DNA of 64,000 bases from Betaproteobacteria bacterium. Lineage in GTDB: Bacteria; Pseudomonadota; Gammaproteobacteria; Burkholderiales; Usitatibacteraceae. Where the stretch lies: NCBI GenBank assembly GCA_016791265.1, contig JAEUMY010000024.1, positions 104,732 through 168,731 on the forward strand, written 5' to 3'. A program made the position numbers and the translations under genes. Below are positions 32,445-40,372 of the stretch, one piece after another. Every line of letters begins with the position of its first letter. Positions within the stretch are counted from its first letter, which is position 1. The notes under the pieces were generated by a model. That model had not been told where the DNA came from. It did no database searches and worked only from the letters and a program-made list of their open reading frames with translations.

Positions 32445-32834
32445 ATGGGACGCGTCATTCACTTCGAGATTCACGCCACCGAACCGGAAGCGCTCATCGG
32501 CTTCTATCGCGGCTTGTTCGACTGGACGTTCACCAAATGGGAGGGCCCCATGCCCTATTGGATGATCAAGACAGGTGAGCCGAATTCACCCGGCATTGAT
32601 GGCGGCCTGCTGCCGCGCCAGGGAGGCCGCGCCGCGCCCGGACAGGCGGTCAACAGTTATGTTTGCACGGTGGATGTCGCCGACCTGGCCGCGTCCATCG
32701 CAAAAGGTTCTTCGCTGGGTGGAACGGTCGTTGTCCCAACCATGGCCATACCCGGCATCGGGTGGCTTGCCTACCTGACCGATCCCGACGGCAACATTTT
32801 CGGAATGATGCAGATGGACGAGAAAGCGGCATGA
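32445..32834 (+). CDS. VOC-family (glyoxalase-like) protein
   Basis: The 129-residue product is a vicinal-oxygen-chelate fold protein: MGRVIHFEIHATEPEALIGFYRGLFDWTFTKWEG (first beta-alpha-beta-beta-beta unit) and PGIGWLAYLTDPDGNIFGMMQ (conserved end). AAGGAG (32432-32437) precedes the ATG at 32445. Specific activity not assignable. Confidence 0.88.
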   Translation: MGRVIHFEIHATEPEALIGFYRGLFDWTFTKWEGPMPYWMIKTGEPNSPGIDGGLLPRQGGRAAPGQAVNSYVCTVDVADLAASIAKGSSLGGTVVVPTMAIPGIGWLAYLTDPDGNIFGMMQMDEKAA

Positions 32835-32853
32835 CCAGGGGATGATTCGGGAC

Positions 32854-32879
32854 GGCCATTGCGAATATTCGCAATGGCC
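32854..32879. repeat. 26-bp perfect palindrome around a GCGAATATTCGC copy
   Basis: The 12-base core at 32861-32872 is extended symmetrically by GGCCATT on the left and AATGGCC on the right, making the longest copy in the window. It lies between the convergent VOC and ankyrin genes and could fold as a hairpin in both transcripts. Confidence 0.95.
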
Positions 32880-32900
32880 ACTCTTGGGCGCAGCAGCTCT

Positions 32901-33737
32901 TCAGTTCCCCGACCGCATGCACGACATGTTCTGGCAGCGATACAACTCACTCGTCGTGGTGGTGGTCGGTGTGGTCGATTCATGGATGCGCGCGGCGATG
33001 ATCTCGCGCGGATGCCAGTCGCCCCAGTGCCCCGGCGCCGGCGTGGGATCGAGGCGACCCTCCACCTCAAGCCCCAAGCGGCGGCCATCGGCGCCTTCGC
33101 ACCAGCGCGAGTATCGACCGGCCTGACTGCTCATGCGTGGCCGCGTGCCCGGCGCGCACTGGCAAAGCTCGTCCATGTCGCCCAGAAACTGCTTCACCGC
33201 CGCCGGCAGCTCCGCCGCCGGGCACAGCATGAGCTTGCTGTAGATATCTGGCACGCCACCGCGCGTCACCAGCCTCTGCATGATCACGTCGTCGCGCACC
33301 TTGGCGGTCCAGTACATGACCGAGCGGCCGTACTTGTCCACGGCCTGGGGGTTGGCGCCGATTTTCACTAGCTGGTCGGCCGTGTCGCGGCGCGAAGCCG
33401 CGTTGCCGGCGTGGCGGGAGATGGCGAGGATGAGCGCCGAGTCCACCGACTTCGCATCCACGCTGCTGAGAAACGCGATGTGCTTGGTCATGCCGTGGAT
33501 GCCCGCATGCTCCAGCGGCGTCAGCCCGCCGGGCATCAGCGTCGCATCCGGGTCAGCGCCCTGCTTCCATATCTTCCACGCCTCGACGAACTCCGCCTTG
33601 TTGTAGAAGTCGACGAACTTGCGATCCAGGTCGGGCCGCTTTTCCTGCTGGGCGGCGACAACGCCGGCCAGCATCATCGCCATCACGCACAGCGCGCCGT
33701 CGAGGGCGCGACGAATATTCCACTTCAGTTCAACCAT
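32901..33737 (-). CDS. Exported ankyrin-repeat protein
   Basis: The 278-residue product has a signal peptide (..ALDGALCVMAMMLAGVVAAQ). Three to four degenerate ankyrin repeats follow (GGLTPLEHAGIHGMTKHIAFL, SALILAISRHAGNAASRRDTADQLVKIGANPQAVDKYGRSVMYWTAK). A Cys-containing C-terminal part follows, with a Thr run (TTPTTTTT) near the end. A diverged palindrome copy (about 33711-33722) lies in the first codons and reads Trp-Asn-Ile-Arg-Arg. Probable periplasmic protein-interaction function. Confidence 0.72.
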   Translation of the reverse strand: MVELKWNIRRALDGALCVMAMMLAGVVAAQQEKRPDLDRKFVDFYNKAEFVEAWKIWKQGADPDATLMPGGLTPLEHAGIHGMTKHIAFLSSVDAKSVDSALILAISRHAGNAASRRDTADQLVKIGANPQAVDKYGRSVMYWTAKVRDDVIMQRLVTRGGVPDIYSKLMLCPAAELPAAVKQFLGDMDELCQCAPGTRPRMSSQAGRYSRWCEGADGRRLGLEVEGRLDPTPAPGHWGDWHPREIIAARIHESTTPTTTTTSELYRCQNMSCMRSGN

Positions 33738-33801
33738 GCTGCTTGACTTTCAAGAAAGAGAATTGAGTCAGACGACGCGGATTTCACGCATCCACGCCCT
33801 T

Positions 33802-33813
33802 GCGAATATTCGC
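33802..33813. repeat. GCGAATATTCGC palindrome, intergenic copy
   Basis: Exact core with 14-bp extension, 64 bases upstream of the ankyrin gene start and 21 bases beyond the DUF3147 stop. Confidence 0.95.
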
Positions 33814-33834
33814 ACGCGCCCGCCCTGCTTCGCC

Positions 33835-34185
33835 TCACAACAACTCGATGCCAAACGGCTTCACGGCCCAGGCGAAAAGCGCGAAACACACGACGGTGAT
33901 GACCACACTCGCCAGCAGCGTCGGCCAGAAGCCGAGGCGCGGCAGCAGGAACGGAAAGGCGAGAAACATGGGCAGCGTCGGCACGACGTACCAGAACGTG
34001 TAGCGCGCGTGGTTGGCGATCTTTTCCAGAGGCTGCTGTTCGACGTGCAGCCAGATCAGCGCCAGCACGGTGACCAGTGGCAGCGCCGCGATCAACCCGC
34101 CCAGCCGGTCACTGCGCTTGGCCGCCTCGGAAACGATGACCACCACAGCGGCGGTCATGAGGTATTTGGTGATGAGCCAGGTCAT
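33835..34185 (-). CDS. DUF3147-family membrane protein
   Basis: The 116-residue protein has four hydrophobic helices: MTWLITKYLMTAAVVVIVSEAAKRSDRLGGLIAALPLVTVLALIWLHVE, then the THARYTFWYVVPTLPMFLAFPFLLPRLGFWPTLL-like second half. It fits the small DUF3147 membrane proteins. Function unknown. It follows the cupin gene on the same strand with an 18-base gap. Confidence 0.8.
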   Translation of the reverse strand: MTWLITKYLMTAAVVVIVSEAAKRSDRLGGLIAALPLVTVLALIWLHVEQQPLEKIANHARYTFWYVVPTLPMFLAFPFLLPRLGFWPTLLASVVITVVCFALFAWAVKPFGIELL

Positions 34186-34203
34186 GCATGCATCCTTCGC
34201 CGC

Positions 34204-34698
34204 TCAGTACGGCTCGCCGTTCTTGTTGAAGAATCGCCAAGCGCCATCGACAAAGCGCGCGGCGAGGTCGTCGTCGGGATACGTCACGTCGTCACCGGCC
34301 GTGCGATCACCCACTTCGAGGTAGACGACATCGACAGTCGTCTCGTTGACGAGACAGTGCGCGTCCCCCGTGCCCGCCTTGAAGCCCGCGCACATGCCGG
34401 GTGCCAGCCTGGTGCGGCCGGCATCGGTGATCAGCGTCGGATGGCCCAACAGGATGTGAATGAACTCATCCTGCTTCGTGTGCGCATGACGCAACGCGGA
34501 CGCGGCGCCGGGCGGCAGCGTGGTGAGATTCACGCCAAAATTCGTGAGACCAAACTGTTCGCCCAGCTGCCGCTTCACCCGTCCGGCCACGCGCGCGGCG
34601 AATTGCTCGGGATAGAGGGAAGGCTTGGCGCGCGGCGGGACATCGAGTGCTGCGACAGCCAGCGGCGCGGAAGTTGAATCGTTTGTCATGCTGCTCAT
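34204..34698 (-). CDS. Cupin-domain protein
   Basis: The 164-residue product starts at the ATG at 34698, preceded by GGAG at a 7-base spacing. The cupin core has SALRHAHTKQDEFIHILLGHPTLITDAGRTRLAPGMCAGF with motif 1 (H-H-----DE) and motif 2 (GTGDAHCLVNET). The family includes metal-dependent enzymes and sugar-binding regulators; no DNA-binding domain is present here. The end (FVDGAWRFFNKNGEPY) is typical of a group of conserved cupins of unknown substrate. Confidence 0.82.
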   Translation of the reverse strand: MSSMTNDSTSAPLAVAALDVPPRAKPSLYPEQFAARVAGRVKRQLGEQFGLTNFGVNLTTLPPGAASALRHAHTKQDEFIHILLGHPTLITDAGRTRLAPGMCAGFKAGTGDAHCLVNETTVDVVYLEVGDRTAGDDVTYPDDDLAARFVDGAWRFFNKNGEPY

Positions 34699-34776
34699 GG
34701 CGATCTCCGGTGTCACGATGGGCGGGGCTCGTTGATTGGGGTCATGCTTCAGGTGGCATTTGCACAGAAACCCTGC

Positions 34777-35208
34777 TCAGCTCGTGGGCAGCGTCGCGCC
34801 GATGCTGAAGCCGTTCGGCGCGTGTTCGATTTCGCCCAGCTTGGTCCACGCTCCCGCCCCATCGAACATCCGCACCTTGAGCGTACCCAGCGCTGCCGCA
34901 TCGAAGTTGCGCAGGTTGATCCCGGCGCGGCTGTCCGGCTGAGGTTCGACCGGCTCCCAGTGGGTCACGCAGCCACAGGTCTTGCAGCGCACGAAGTAAA
35001 GCCCCTTGTCACCCCAGCTATAACGGTCCGTGTGGCCCGGGTGCCCCGTGAAGGTGACTTCGGCCAGCGGGAAGTAGGCCCACAGCGTGGCGTAGCGGCG
35101 GCAGACTGAGCAGTTGCAGTTGGTCGCCGCCTCCGGGCGGCGCGGCAGGGTCACGGCGACGGCGCCGCAGTGGCAGGTGCCGGTGAGTGCGGTATCAGCA
35201 TTGGACAT
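34777..35208 (-). CDS. GFA-family (CENP-V fold) zinc protein
   Basis: The 143-residue product has the GFA cysteine pattern: GTCHCGAV, NCNCSVCRRY and VRCKTCGCVTHW. These residues bind two zinc ions in glutathione-dependent formaldehyde-activating-enzyme-like proteins. The substrate in this branch is not known. The ATG at 35208 starts the protein just before the first Cys motif. A palindrome copy lies 30 bases upstream. Confidence 0.9.
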   Translation of the reverse strand: MSNADTALTGTCHCGAVAVTLPRRPEAATNCNCSVCRRYATLWAYFPLAEVTFTGHPGHTDRYSWGDKGLYFVRCKTCGCVTHWEPVEPQPDSRAGINLRNFDAAALGTLKVRMFDGAGAWTKLGEIEHAPNGFSIGATLPTS

Positions 35209-35237
35209 GGGTGGCGGCGCGGCTCGAGTGGATGAGT

Positions 35238-35249
35238 GCGAATATTCGC
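35238..35249. repeat. GCGAATATTCGC palindrome upstream of the GFA gene
   Basis: Exact core with 14-bp extension, 29 bases before the start codon on the minus strand. Confidence 0.95.
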
Positions 35250-35336
35250 ATGATCGCGCAGCCCGGCCCAGCGAGCGGGCTGAGGGTCGTTGGCCGCGTC
35301 TTCGGGCAGATGCCGCGACTCGAAGGCGGCGCCCGG

Positions 35337-36257
35337 TCAGAACACCGCGAACTCCCGATTCGTCATATCGATGACCAGCGTTCGATCAAGGAAGAGCTTG
35401 TTGCCCACCATGCCGCCCGCGCCCAGCATGCTTACCGACATCCGCTGCATGAATCCCATGCCGTCGATGCGGCTCACCTCGCCGATGGGAAAGGTCGTGC
35501 CACCGATGGTGACAGTGGCGGCGGTCGGCGCGGTCACCGCGGTGACCATCTTGTCCCAGGAGCGAACCGGGTAGCTCTGCACTTGCGCACCCGGGGTGGC
35601 GAGGCGCGCGAACTCTTTCTCGCTGGTGAGCCAGGCGAAGGCGCTGGACCCCGAGTCGTACATCACCTCGAGTTTCTTTCCTTCAAACTCCGCCGGCAGC
35701 AACAGGCGCCGGCCTTCGAACTTGAATGGCTGGAAGCCCGTGGTCCGGGCCGGGTCACGCGCGGTGGCGAGCGCCACCCGGCCACGCTTGAAGTCAAGGG
35801 TGACCACCTTGCCATCGATGAAGTCCGTGCCGATGGTGCCGATGACTTCCGGGCTGTCGTTGTCCCAGTTGATGGGCGCCCCCTCTCGCTGCATCACCTC
35901 CACATCTCGCGCAGTGACGGTGACACTTCCCAGGGTGAAGGTGAACATGGGCACCGACGCCTCCGGCGTGCCGGCACCCAGGCGCCGGGCCATATCGGCC
36001 CACTTCTTCGAGTACAGCACGGTCTTGGTGTGGCCAAGGTCGAACTGCATCAACAGCGGCTTGCCCTGGATGCCCTCGACGCTCACCGGCAGCAGCATCG
36101 CCGCATGCTTGAGGGGCGGGAGCGGCGCGGGTCGCGGCATGCTGCCCCACTCTATTTTCACGTCGCCTTCCGCGGGCCGCAGGGTGAACGTGGCCGCCAG
36201 GGAGAGCGGCATGGACAGGCTGGCGAAGGCAAGCGCGAATATTCGTGAAGTGATCAT
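35337..36257 (-). CDS. Exported retropepsin-like aspartic protease
   Basis: From the ATG at 36257 this is 306 residues with a signal peptide (MITSRIFALAFASLSMPLSLA). Two pepsin-like half-motifs are visible: MQFDLGHTKTVLYS (first) and VMYDSGSSAFAWL (second, Asp-Ser-Gly), with IGTIGTDFIDGKVVTLDF between them. This is typical of bacterial retropepsin-like proteases. The first motif has Asp-Leu-Gly in place of Asp-Thr/Ser-Gly, so activity is uncertain. An open frame upstream of 36257 is ignored because it lacks the signal peptide. Confidence 0.75.
   Translation of the reverse strand: MITSRIFALAFASLSMPLSLAATFTLRPAEGDVKIEWGSMPRPAPLPPLKHAAMLLPVSVEGIQGKPLLMQFDLGHTKTVLYSKKWADMARRLGAGTPEASVPMFTFTLGSVTVTARDVEVMQREGAPINWDNDSPEVIGTIGTDFIDGKVVTLDFKRGRVALATARDPARTTGFQPFKFEGRRLLLPAEFEGKKLEVMYDSGSSAFAWLTSEKEFARLATPGAQVQSYPVRSWDKMVTAVTAPTAATVTIGGTTFPIGEVSRIDGMGFMQRMSVSMLGAGGMVGNKLFLDRTLVIDMTNREFAVF
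36235..36246. repeat. Single-mismatch palindrome copy (GCGAATATTCGT) in the protease signal peptide
   Basis: 11 of 12 bases match; minus-strand reading Ser-Arg-Ile-Phe-Ala at residues 4-8. Confidence 0.7.
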
Positions 36258-36554
36258 GCGGGTTCCCAATGTCAGGAATCGAAGGCGGCATCCGGCCAGG
36301 AAGACTATCCTGCCACCCGAACAAAGCGCACCGTCAGGCGACCAAACCCGGATTCGGTGGTATGGAAAGCACTGGGTCCCGATGGTACTTCGACAACTCG
36401 CCATCACCCCAGAGGCTGGCAACAGAAACGGACCGGCCGGCGGTCACGGGCGGGTCGCCGAAGCAGACTTGCCAACACGCGCCACCACAAATCCCTCACC
36501 GCCGGATCGCGCCGTCCCGCGACACCATTCTCGGCACTCAGCCGATAATGCGCC
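36258..36554. other. Divergent intergenic stretch, no gene seen
   Basis: 297 bases between the aspartic protease and the DUF454 gene. Short open frames here have no start signal or recognisable product. It presumably holds both promoters, but I could not pick convincing -35/-10 pairs. Confidence 0.5.
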
Positions 36555-36983
36555 ATGACCCGACCCGACTCCTGGACCGACTACAGCGCCGAGGTGAACC
36601 ACCACCGTTCACCCGCGGTGCGCGCGTTCTTCTGGATACTGGGCACGGTGTTCGTCGCGCTGGGCATCGCGGGCGCGGTGCTCCCCGTGCTGCCGACGAC
36701 ACCGTTCATGCTCTTGGCGGCCGCCTGTTACGCGCGGGCCTCGACCCGGTTCTACAACTGGCTGCTGAACAGCCACACATTCGGGCCCACCATCGTCGAA
36801 TGGCGTCGCCACCGCAGCATTCCCTGGCGCACCAAGCTCACGGCCATCGCGCTCATGGCGACCACTCTGACTGTTTCGATCGTGTTCTTCGTACCCGGCA
36901 ATGCGCTCAAGGCGGCGCTGGCCGTGCTCGGCGTGCTGCTGGCGATTTGGATGTACCGGATTCCCTCGCGGGATCGGCCATAG
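36555..36983 (+). CDS. YbaN-like DUF454 inner-membrane protein
   Basis: The 142-residue product has the DUF454 signature: RAFFWILGTVFVALGIAGAVLPVLPTTPFMLLAAACYARASTRFYNWLL, then FGPTIVEWRRHRSIPWRTKL and two further helices. About four membrane segments. Function unknown beyond inner-membrane location of E. coli YbaN. It is monocistronic. Confidence 0.9.
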   Translation: MTRPDSWTDYSAEVNHHRSPAVRAFFWILGTVFVALGIAGAVLPVLPTTPFMLLAAACYARASTRFYNWLLNSHTFGPTIVEWRRHRSIPWRTKLTAIALMATTLTVSIVFFVPGNALKAALAVLGVLLAIWMYRIPSRDRP

Positions 36984-37031
36984 AGCTTCAACGCGAGGCA
37001 CCAACGCGAGCGGCGCCGGCGCGAACCCGCG

Positions 37032-37238
37032 TCAGTAATTGCGCGGGACAGGCTGCGCGGACGGTCGATCCGCCGTGAGGGCTTGACCGGAGAGGGCCGC
37101 CGCCGACTCCGGATGCGCCGCGACGAAGCGCTCCCAAATGGCCTCGGCCAGCCGGCTCCGCGCGGCGCTGGAGAGCTCGCGAAAGTCCGGCAGATCCGGA
37201 CGATGCTCGGGGCGGGAGAAAGGCTGCGACTGGGACAT
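37032..37238 (-). CDS. Small hypothetical protein (68 aa)
   Basis: ATG at 37238 gives a soluble protein with a central helix (PDFRELSSAARSRLAEAIWERFVAAHPESAAALSG) and disordered Pro-rich ends. An in-frame TTG at 37274 is an alternative start. Family not recognised. It is supported by high-GC codon usage and position, convergent with the DUF454 gene; a TATACT hexamer directly upstream could be a -10 element. Confidence 0.45.
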   Translation of the reverse strand: MSQSQPFSRPEHRPDLPDFRELSSAARSRLAEAIWERFVAAHPESAAALSGQALTADRPSAQPVPRNY

Positions 37239-37339
37239 GAAAAAAGTATAGACCCGCGATTTGCGGCGGGCCAAGCACCTTTCATTGTGCGGTGAACAAA
37301 TTCCGGCATCGGCTTACGCCGCCCTGCCGGAGAGGCCGA

Positions 37340-37795
37340 CTACGATTTGCGCTTTGCAACAAAGCCGCGCTCGGCATCCCCCTGAAAACCCACCGACTCG
37401 TACAGGCGGTGCGCCGCCGCGCGCTTTGTTCCGGAGAGCAGCATCACCTTGCAGGCATCGCGCGACCAGGCGAACTCAAGCGCGTGCCGCAGCACCGCCC
37501 GCCCCAGCCCGCGCCCTCGCTGCGCAGTCAGGGTCACCACGTGTTCGATCACCGCGAACGGCCGACCGCCGCTGGCGAGGTTGGGCACCAGCACGATCAT
37601 GCAGGTCGACGCGAGCTGCCCCGCGACCTCCGCCACGACCACGCGAATATTCGCATCGGCCAGCACGTCCGCCCAGCGCGACGCCGCCACCTTCGGCGGC
37701 AACGCCGGGTCCTCTGGTCGCAGCTCGCGATACAGCTTGAGCATCTCGGCGAGATCGTCAGCGCCCGCGAAGCGAATGAGGGCGTGCGTCGTCAT
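37340..37795 (-). CDS. GNAT-family N-acetyltransferase
   Basis: 151 residues from the ATG at 37795; an in-frame GTG at 37816 is an alternative. The acetyl-CoA-binding region is VVTLTAQRGRGLGRAVLRHALEFAW, followed by KVMLLSGTKRAAAHRLYESVGF, both typical GNAT. The palindrome copy lies in the middle of the fold and reads Ala-Asn-Ile-Arg (ADANIRVVVAEV), at the edge of a beta strand. Acceptor unknown. Confidence 0.88.
   Translation of the reverse strand: MTTHALIRFAGADDLAEMLKLYRELRPEDPALPPKVAASRWADVLADANIRVVVAEVAGQLASTCMIVLVPNLASGGRPFAVIEHVVTLTAQRGRGLGRAVLRHALEFAWSRDACKVMLLSGTKRAAAHRLYESVGFQGDAERGFVAKRKS
37643..37654. repeat. GCGAATATTCGC palindrome, inside GNAT gene
   Basis: Exact core; minus-strand reading Ala-Asn-Ile-Arg. 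Confidence 0.95.
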
Positions 37796-37993
37796 GATGG
37801 GTTGCACGCCGGTCACGCTCGACAGCCGCCCAACTTCGTGGTCAGCGCGGCGATCTCCGGCAAGTGCTTCTTGCTCGTCCGCATCACCAACCGGTGGCGC
37901 CCGCCGCCTCGATTGCCGCCCTGATGGGCAGCGAGAACGCGAGCAAGCAGATTCGACTCATGGTGAGCCGCCATGCAGGCATGAAGGGAGGGA

Positions 37994-38005
37994 GCGAATA
38001 TTCGC
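37994..38005. repeat. GCGAATATTCGC palindrome, intergenic copy
   Basis: Exact core in the gap between the META/SH3 gene and the GNAT gene, both on the minus strand. Confidence 0.93.
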
Positions 38006-38030
38006 ATCGATGCGCGGCACGCGCTCGCGG

Positions 38031-38813
38031 CTATTTCGGCGGGTCTCCGACGCGCATCGGCCGCAAGTACTCCGCCGCGACGAATCCCTCCCCACCCGAT
38101 TGCACCGCGACGCGGCACCACTCGCGACCCTCGGCCGCCTGACACGCGCCGCGCGCGAGGCGCGTGCCGGCATTCAGCACCATCAGCACACGCGACTGGG
38201 TGGACGGCTGCTCACGCAGATTGACCCGGCGAGTGACTTGCCACGCTTCCGCGTTCGTTCGCGCGGCCGGCTTCTCCGGCGCCTGCTTCGGCGCGGTCGG
38301 CGTCGCGGCCGCCGCAGTGCTGTCGCGCGACCACACGTAGACGCCCCGGTCCGCAATCAGCCCGAGATGCAACCGGCCCTGCTTCAGCGTGAACGAGCGC
38401 ACATTCGGCAACTGGCGCAGCATGCTTCGCTCCATGCCCGGCGTCGGGCAGTCGGCGGCGCGCGATGGCATCTGGCCGAACTCGAAACGGCCGCCCGCGT
38501 CGCGGCCCGCAGCCGGGCCCACCGGATGCGCGAGCCAGGTGCCGGTGACCCGATTGCAATTGAGCCAGATCGTGGCCACGCCATCCGCATCCAACCGCAG
38601 CACATAGCGCGATGGCGTGTCGGGCCGCTGTGTGCCCTGCGCGTCATCCATGGACTGATATTCCACCAGCCGCCACTGCGTGTTGGCGAGAACGTTTGAC
38701 TTGAGCGCGGCGGGCGCACTGCCGGGCTCAGCCGCCAGCTTGATCGCGTCGCAGAGCAACGCGCCGGCGAGCACGCAAGGCAGGAAACGAGGCCCCAGAC
38801 GGTGATGACGCAT
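38031..38813 (-). CDS. Exported META (HslJ-like) and SH3-like domain protein
   Basis: The 260-residue product starts at the ATG at 38813, with GAGGAG six bases upstream. Signal peptide, then a META/HslJ-like domain (NTQWRLVEYQSMDD..YVLRLDADGVATIWLNCNRVTGTW). An Ala/Pro linker leads to a bacterial SH3-like domain (WQVTRRVNLREQPSTQSRVLMVLNAGTRL..CRVAVQSGGEGFVAAEYLRP). Such SH3 domains bind peptidoglycan or envelope partners. Domain calls rest on motif recognition. Confidence 0.78.
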   Translation of the reverse strand: MRHHRLGPRFLPCVLAGALLCDAIKLAAEPGSAPAALKSNVLANTQWRLVEYQSMDDAQGTQRPDTPSRYVLRLDADGVATIWLNCNRVTGTWLAHPVGPAAGRDAGGRFEFGQMPSRAADCPTPGMERSMLRQLPNVRSFTLKQGRLHLGLIADRGVYVWSRDSTAAAATPTAPKQAPEKPAARTNAEAWQVTRRVNLREQPSTQSRVLMVLNAGTRLARGACQAAEGREWCRVAVQSGGEGFVAAEYLRPMRVGDPPK

Positions 38814-38982
38814 CGCGTTCTCCTCAATGTGGTCCATGCCGCCGCCGTTCAGCGCGGCAGTCGGCGTCACTTCTGATGGGTGACTGGCTCGGGCGCGTCG
38901 TTGGCAAATTCGCGGCGCGCAGCATCACTCTATGGAAACGAGGGCGAGATGGCAATGACCTGATTGGTCATGCCGCCGTATT

Positions 38983-38994
38983 GCGAATATTCGC
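38983..38994. repeat. GCGAATATTCGC palindrome, intergenic copy
   Basis: Exact core within the 18-bp palindrome ATTGCGAATATTCGCAAT (38980-38997), between two minus-strand genes. Confidence 0.95.
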
Positions 38995-39014
38995 AATCCA
39001 TCAACGCGTCACGC

Positions 39015-40016
39015 TCACAGTCCCGTCGGTCGCAATCCGGCCACGAACACCGTGAACGACTCCGCCAGCCGCACGATGTTGCCCGCGCTCTCGCCATCGC
39101 CATCCCAGTCCTCGTCGGGCTCGGCCTCGTGATCCCACAGCACCACGGCGCCCGCGTGCGCGCCGCGCAGACCGAGGCAGATCGCGTCGCCGCCCGGCGT
39201 ATCCATGATCCACAGAAGTTCATCGGGAATCCGCCCCGCGTAGATCGACCGCGCCCAAGCGAGCGAGAAGTAGCTCTCCTCGCGAAAACCGCCGATGTGG
39301 TGGACGCTCGCCCGCACCATCTCTCCAGTCGGCCCCGCGCCTTCGAAGCCCAGCTTGCCGGAGACGTAGCCGCCGTTGCACGCCACCAGAAAAGTGCGGT
39401 AATCGGCCGGCAATCGGCAACCCAGTGCATCCTCGAACGCGGCAACCGCCTGCTCGGGCGCGGGGGGCTGCTTCATGTTCACCGCCTCGATGAACGCTTG
39501 CATCGTCATCGGTAACCGGTCTTCCGTATCGGCCGCCCCCTCTGCCGTCTCTCCCGCCTCCTCCGCCTGCAGCGTGGCGGCAAAGGCAATCATCTGCGCG
39601 TCATCGACCGGCGCATCCAGCAACGCGACCAGCAGCGCGGCGGGCAATGCATCCAGCGGTGATGCCGGCTCGGCGGGCGGCACGATTGGCCGCACACGCA
39701 TGCGCACCGCGGTCGGGCCGGGGATGGCATCGACGACGCGGTCGATGTCCTGTTCATTCGTGATCCGACGAATCATCAGCTCGCCGCCGCAGCGTGATCC
39801 GCCCACCTCGCGCCAGCGCAACAGCGAGAGCCGCAGCGACCATTCGTCCGTTGCGGCACTGCCCATCGCACCGGCGCCCATGCTGCTGGTGACACCAATG
39901 ATCTCCATCTCCGGCTCAGTGACGAGTGCGGCGAGCTGCGCCTTTTCGGCAGCGACGCGCTGAGCGACGGGGTCTTGCGGCATGGGTGGAAGAACATTCA
40001 CGAGACATGACTCCAT
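39015..40016 (-). CDS. SMI1/KNR4 (SUKH)-domain protein
   Basis: 333 residues from the ATG at 40016; the Met at 39983 (MPQDPVAQ) is an alternative start. The C-terminal 150 residues match the SUKH fold: AVAAFEDALGCRLPADYRTFLVACNGGYVSGKLGF, then LWIMDTPGGDAICLGLRGAHAGAVVLWDHE and AESFTVFVAGL. The N-terminal half is acidic and Ala-rich and not recognised. SUKH proteins are often immunity proteins against secreted nuclease toxins, but no toxin or secretion gene is adjacent, so a household role is equally possible. Confidence 0.78.
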   Translation of the reverse strand: MESCLVNVLPPMPQDPVAQRVAAEKAQLAALVTEPEMEIIGVTSSMGAGAMGSAATDEWSLRLSLLRWREVGGSRCGGELMIRRITNEQDIDRVVDAIPGPTAVRMRVRPIVPPAEPASPLDALPAALLVALLDAPVDDAQMIAFAATLQAEEAGETAEGAADTEDRLPMTMQAFIEAVNMKQPPAPEQAVAAFEDALGCRLPADYRTFLVACNGGYVSGKLGFEGAGPTGEMVRASVHHIGGFREESYFSLAWARSIYAGRIPDELLWIMDTPGGDAICLGLRGAHAGAVVLWDHEAEPDEDWDGDGESAGNIVRLAESFTVFVAGLRPTGL

Positions 40017-40372
40017 GTGTGCGTGGATCTGGGCAAGCCATAACAGATGGTCTTGAACGTGGGACCGAATGCCGCAAGCGCGGAACCACGTGGCAACCCG
40101 CATCCTTTTAAGCGGTGCCGGCGCCCCGCAAGTTAGCACCACAGACTGCGCTCGCCTATTGGCGGTTTCCATGATTCTCAATCGCTGGCTTCCCGAACAC
40201 CCCGGGCTGCCGCCAAGGGAGTCCGCGCGAGCACGTTTTCGTCGTGGTCGAAAGCACTCGTGACCAAAGAGCGTCCCGCCGCGCATCGACCACAGGTGCC
40301 CCTTGCATCAACGGCAGACTCGCCGTATGGTCCTGCGAGCCGGTTGACCTGACTCGACCTGGGGAGACATCC
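40017..40372. other. Divergent intergenic stretch, no gene seen
   Basis: 356 bases between the SUKH gene and the small lipoprotein gene. In-frame upstream extensions of both neighbours are open but contain no signal peptide or convincing start. No hairpin, repeat or palindrome copy was noticed. Confidence 0.45.

Noticed and set aside
37813..38145. Minus-strand frame between the META/SH3 and GNAT genes
   Set aside because: Its 3' end touches the GNAT start as coupled genes do, and a 53-residue version is possible. But it has no ribosome-binding site, no family and contains an intergenic palindrome; evidence too weak to call a gene.
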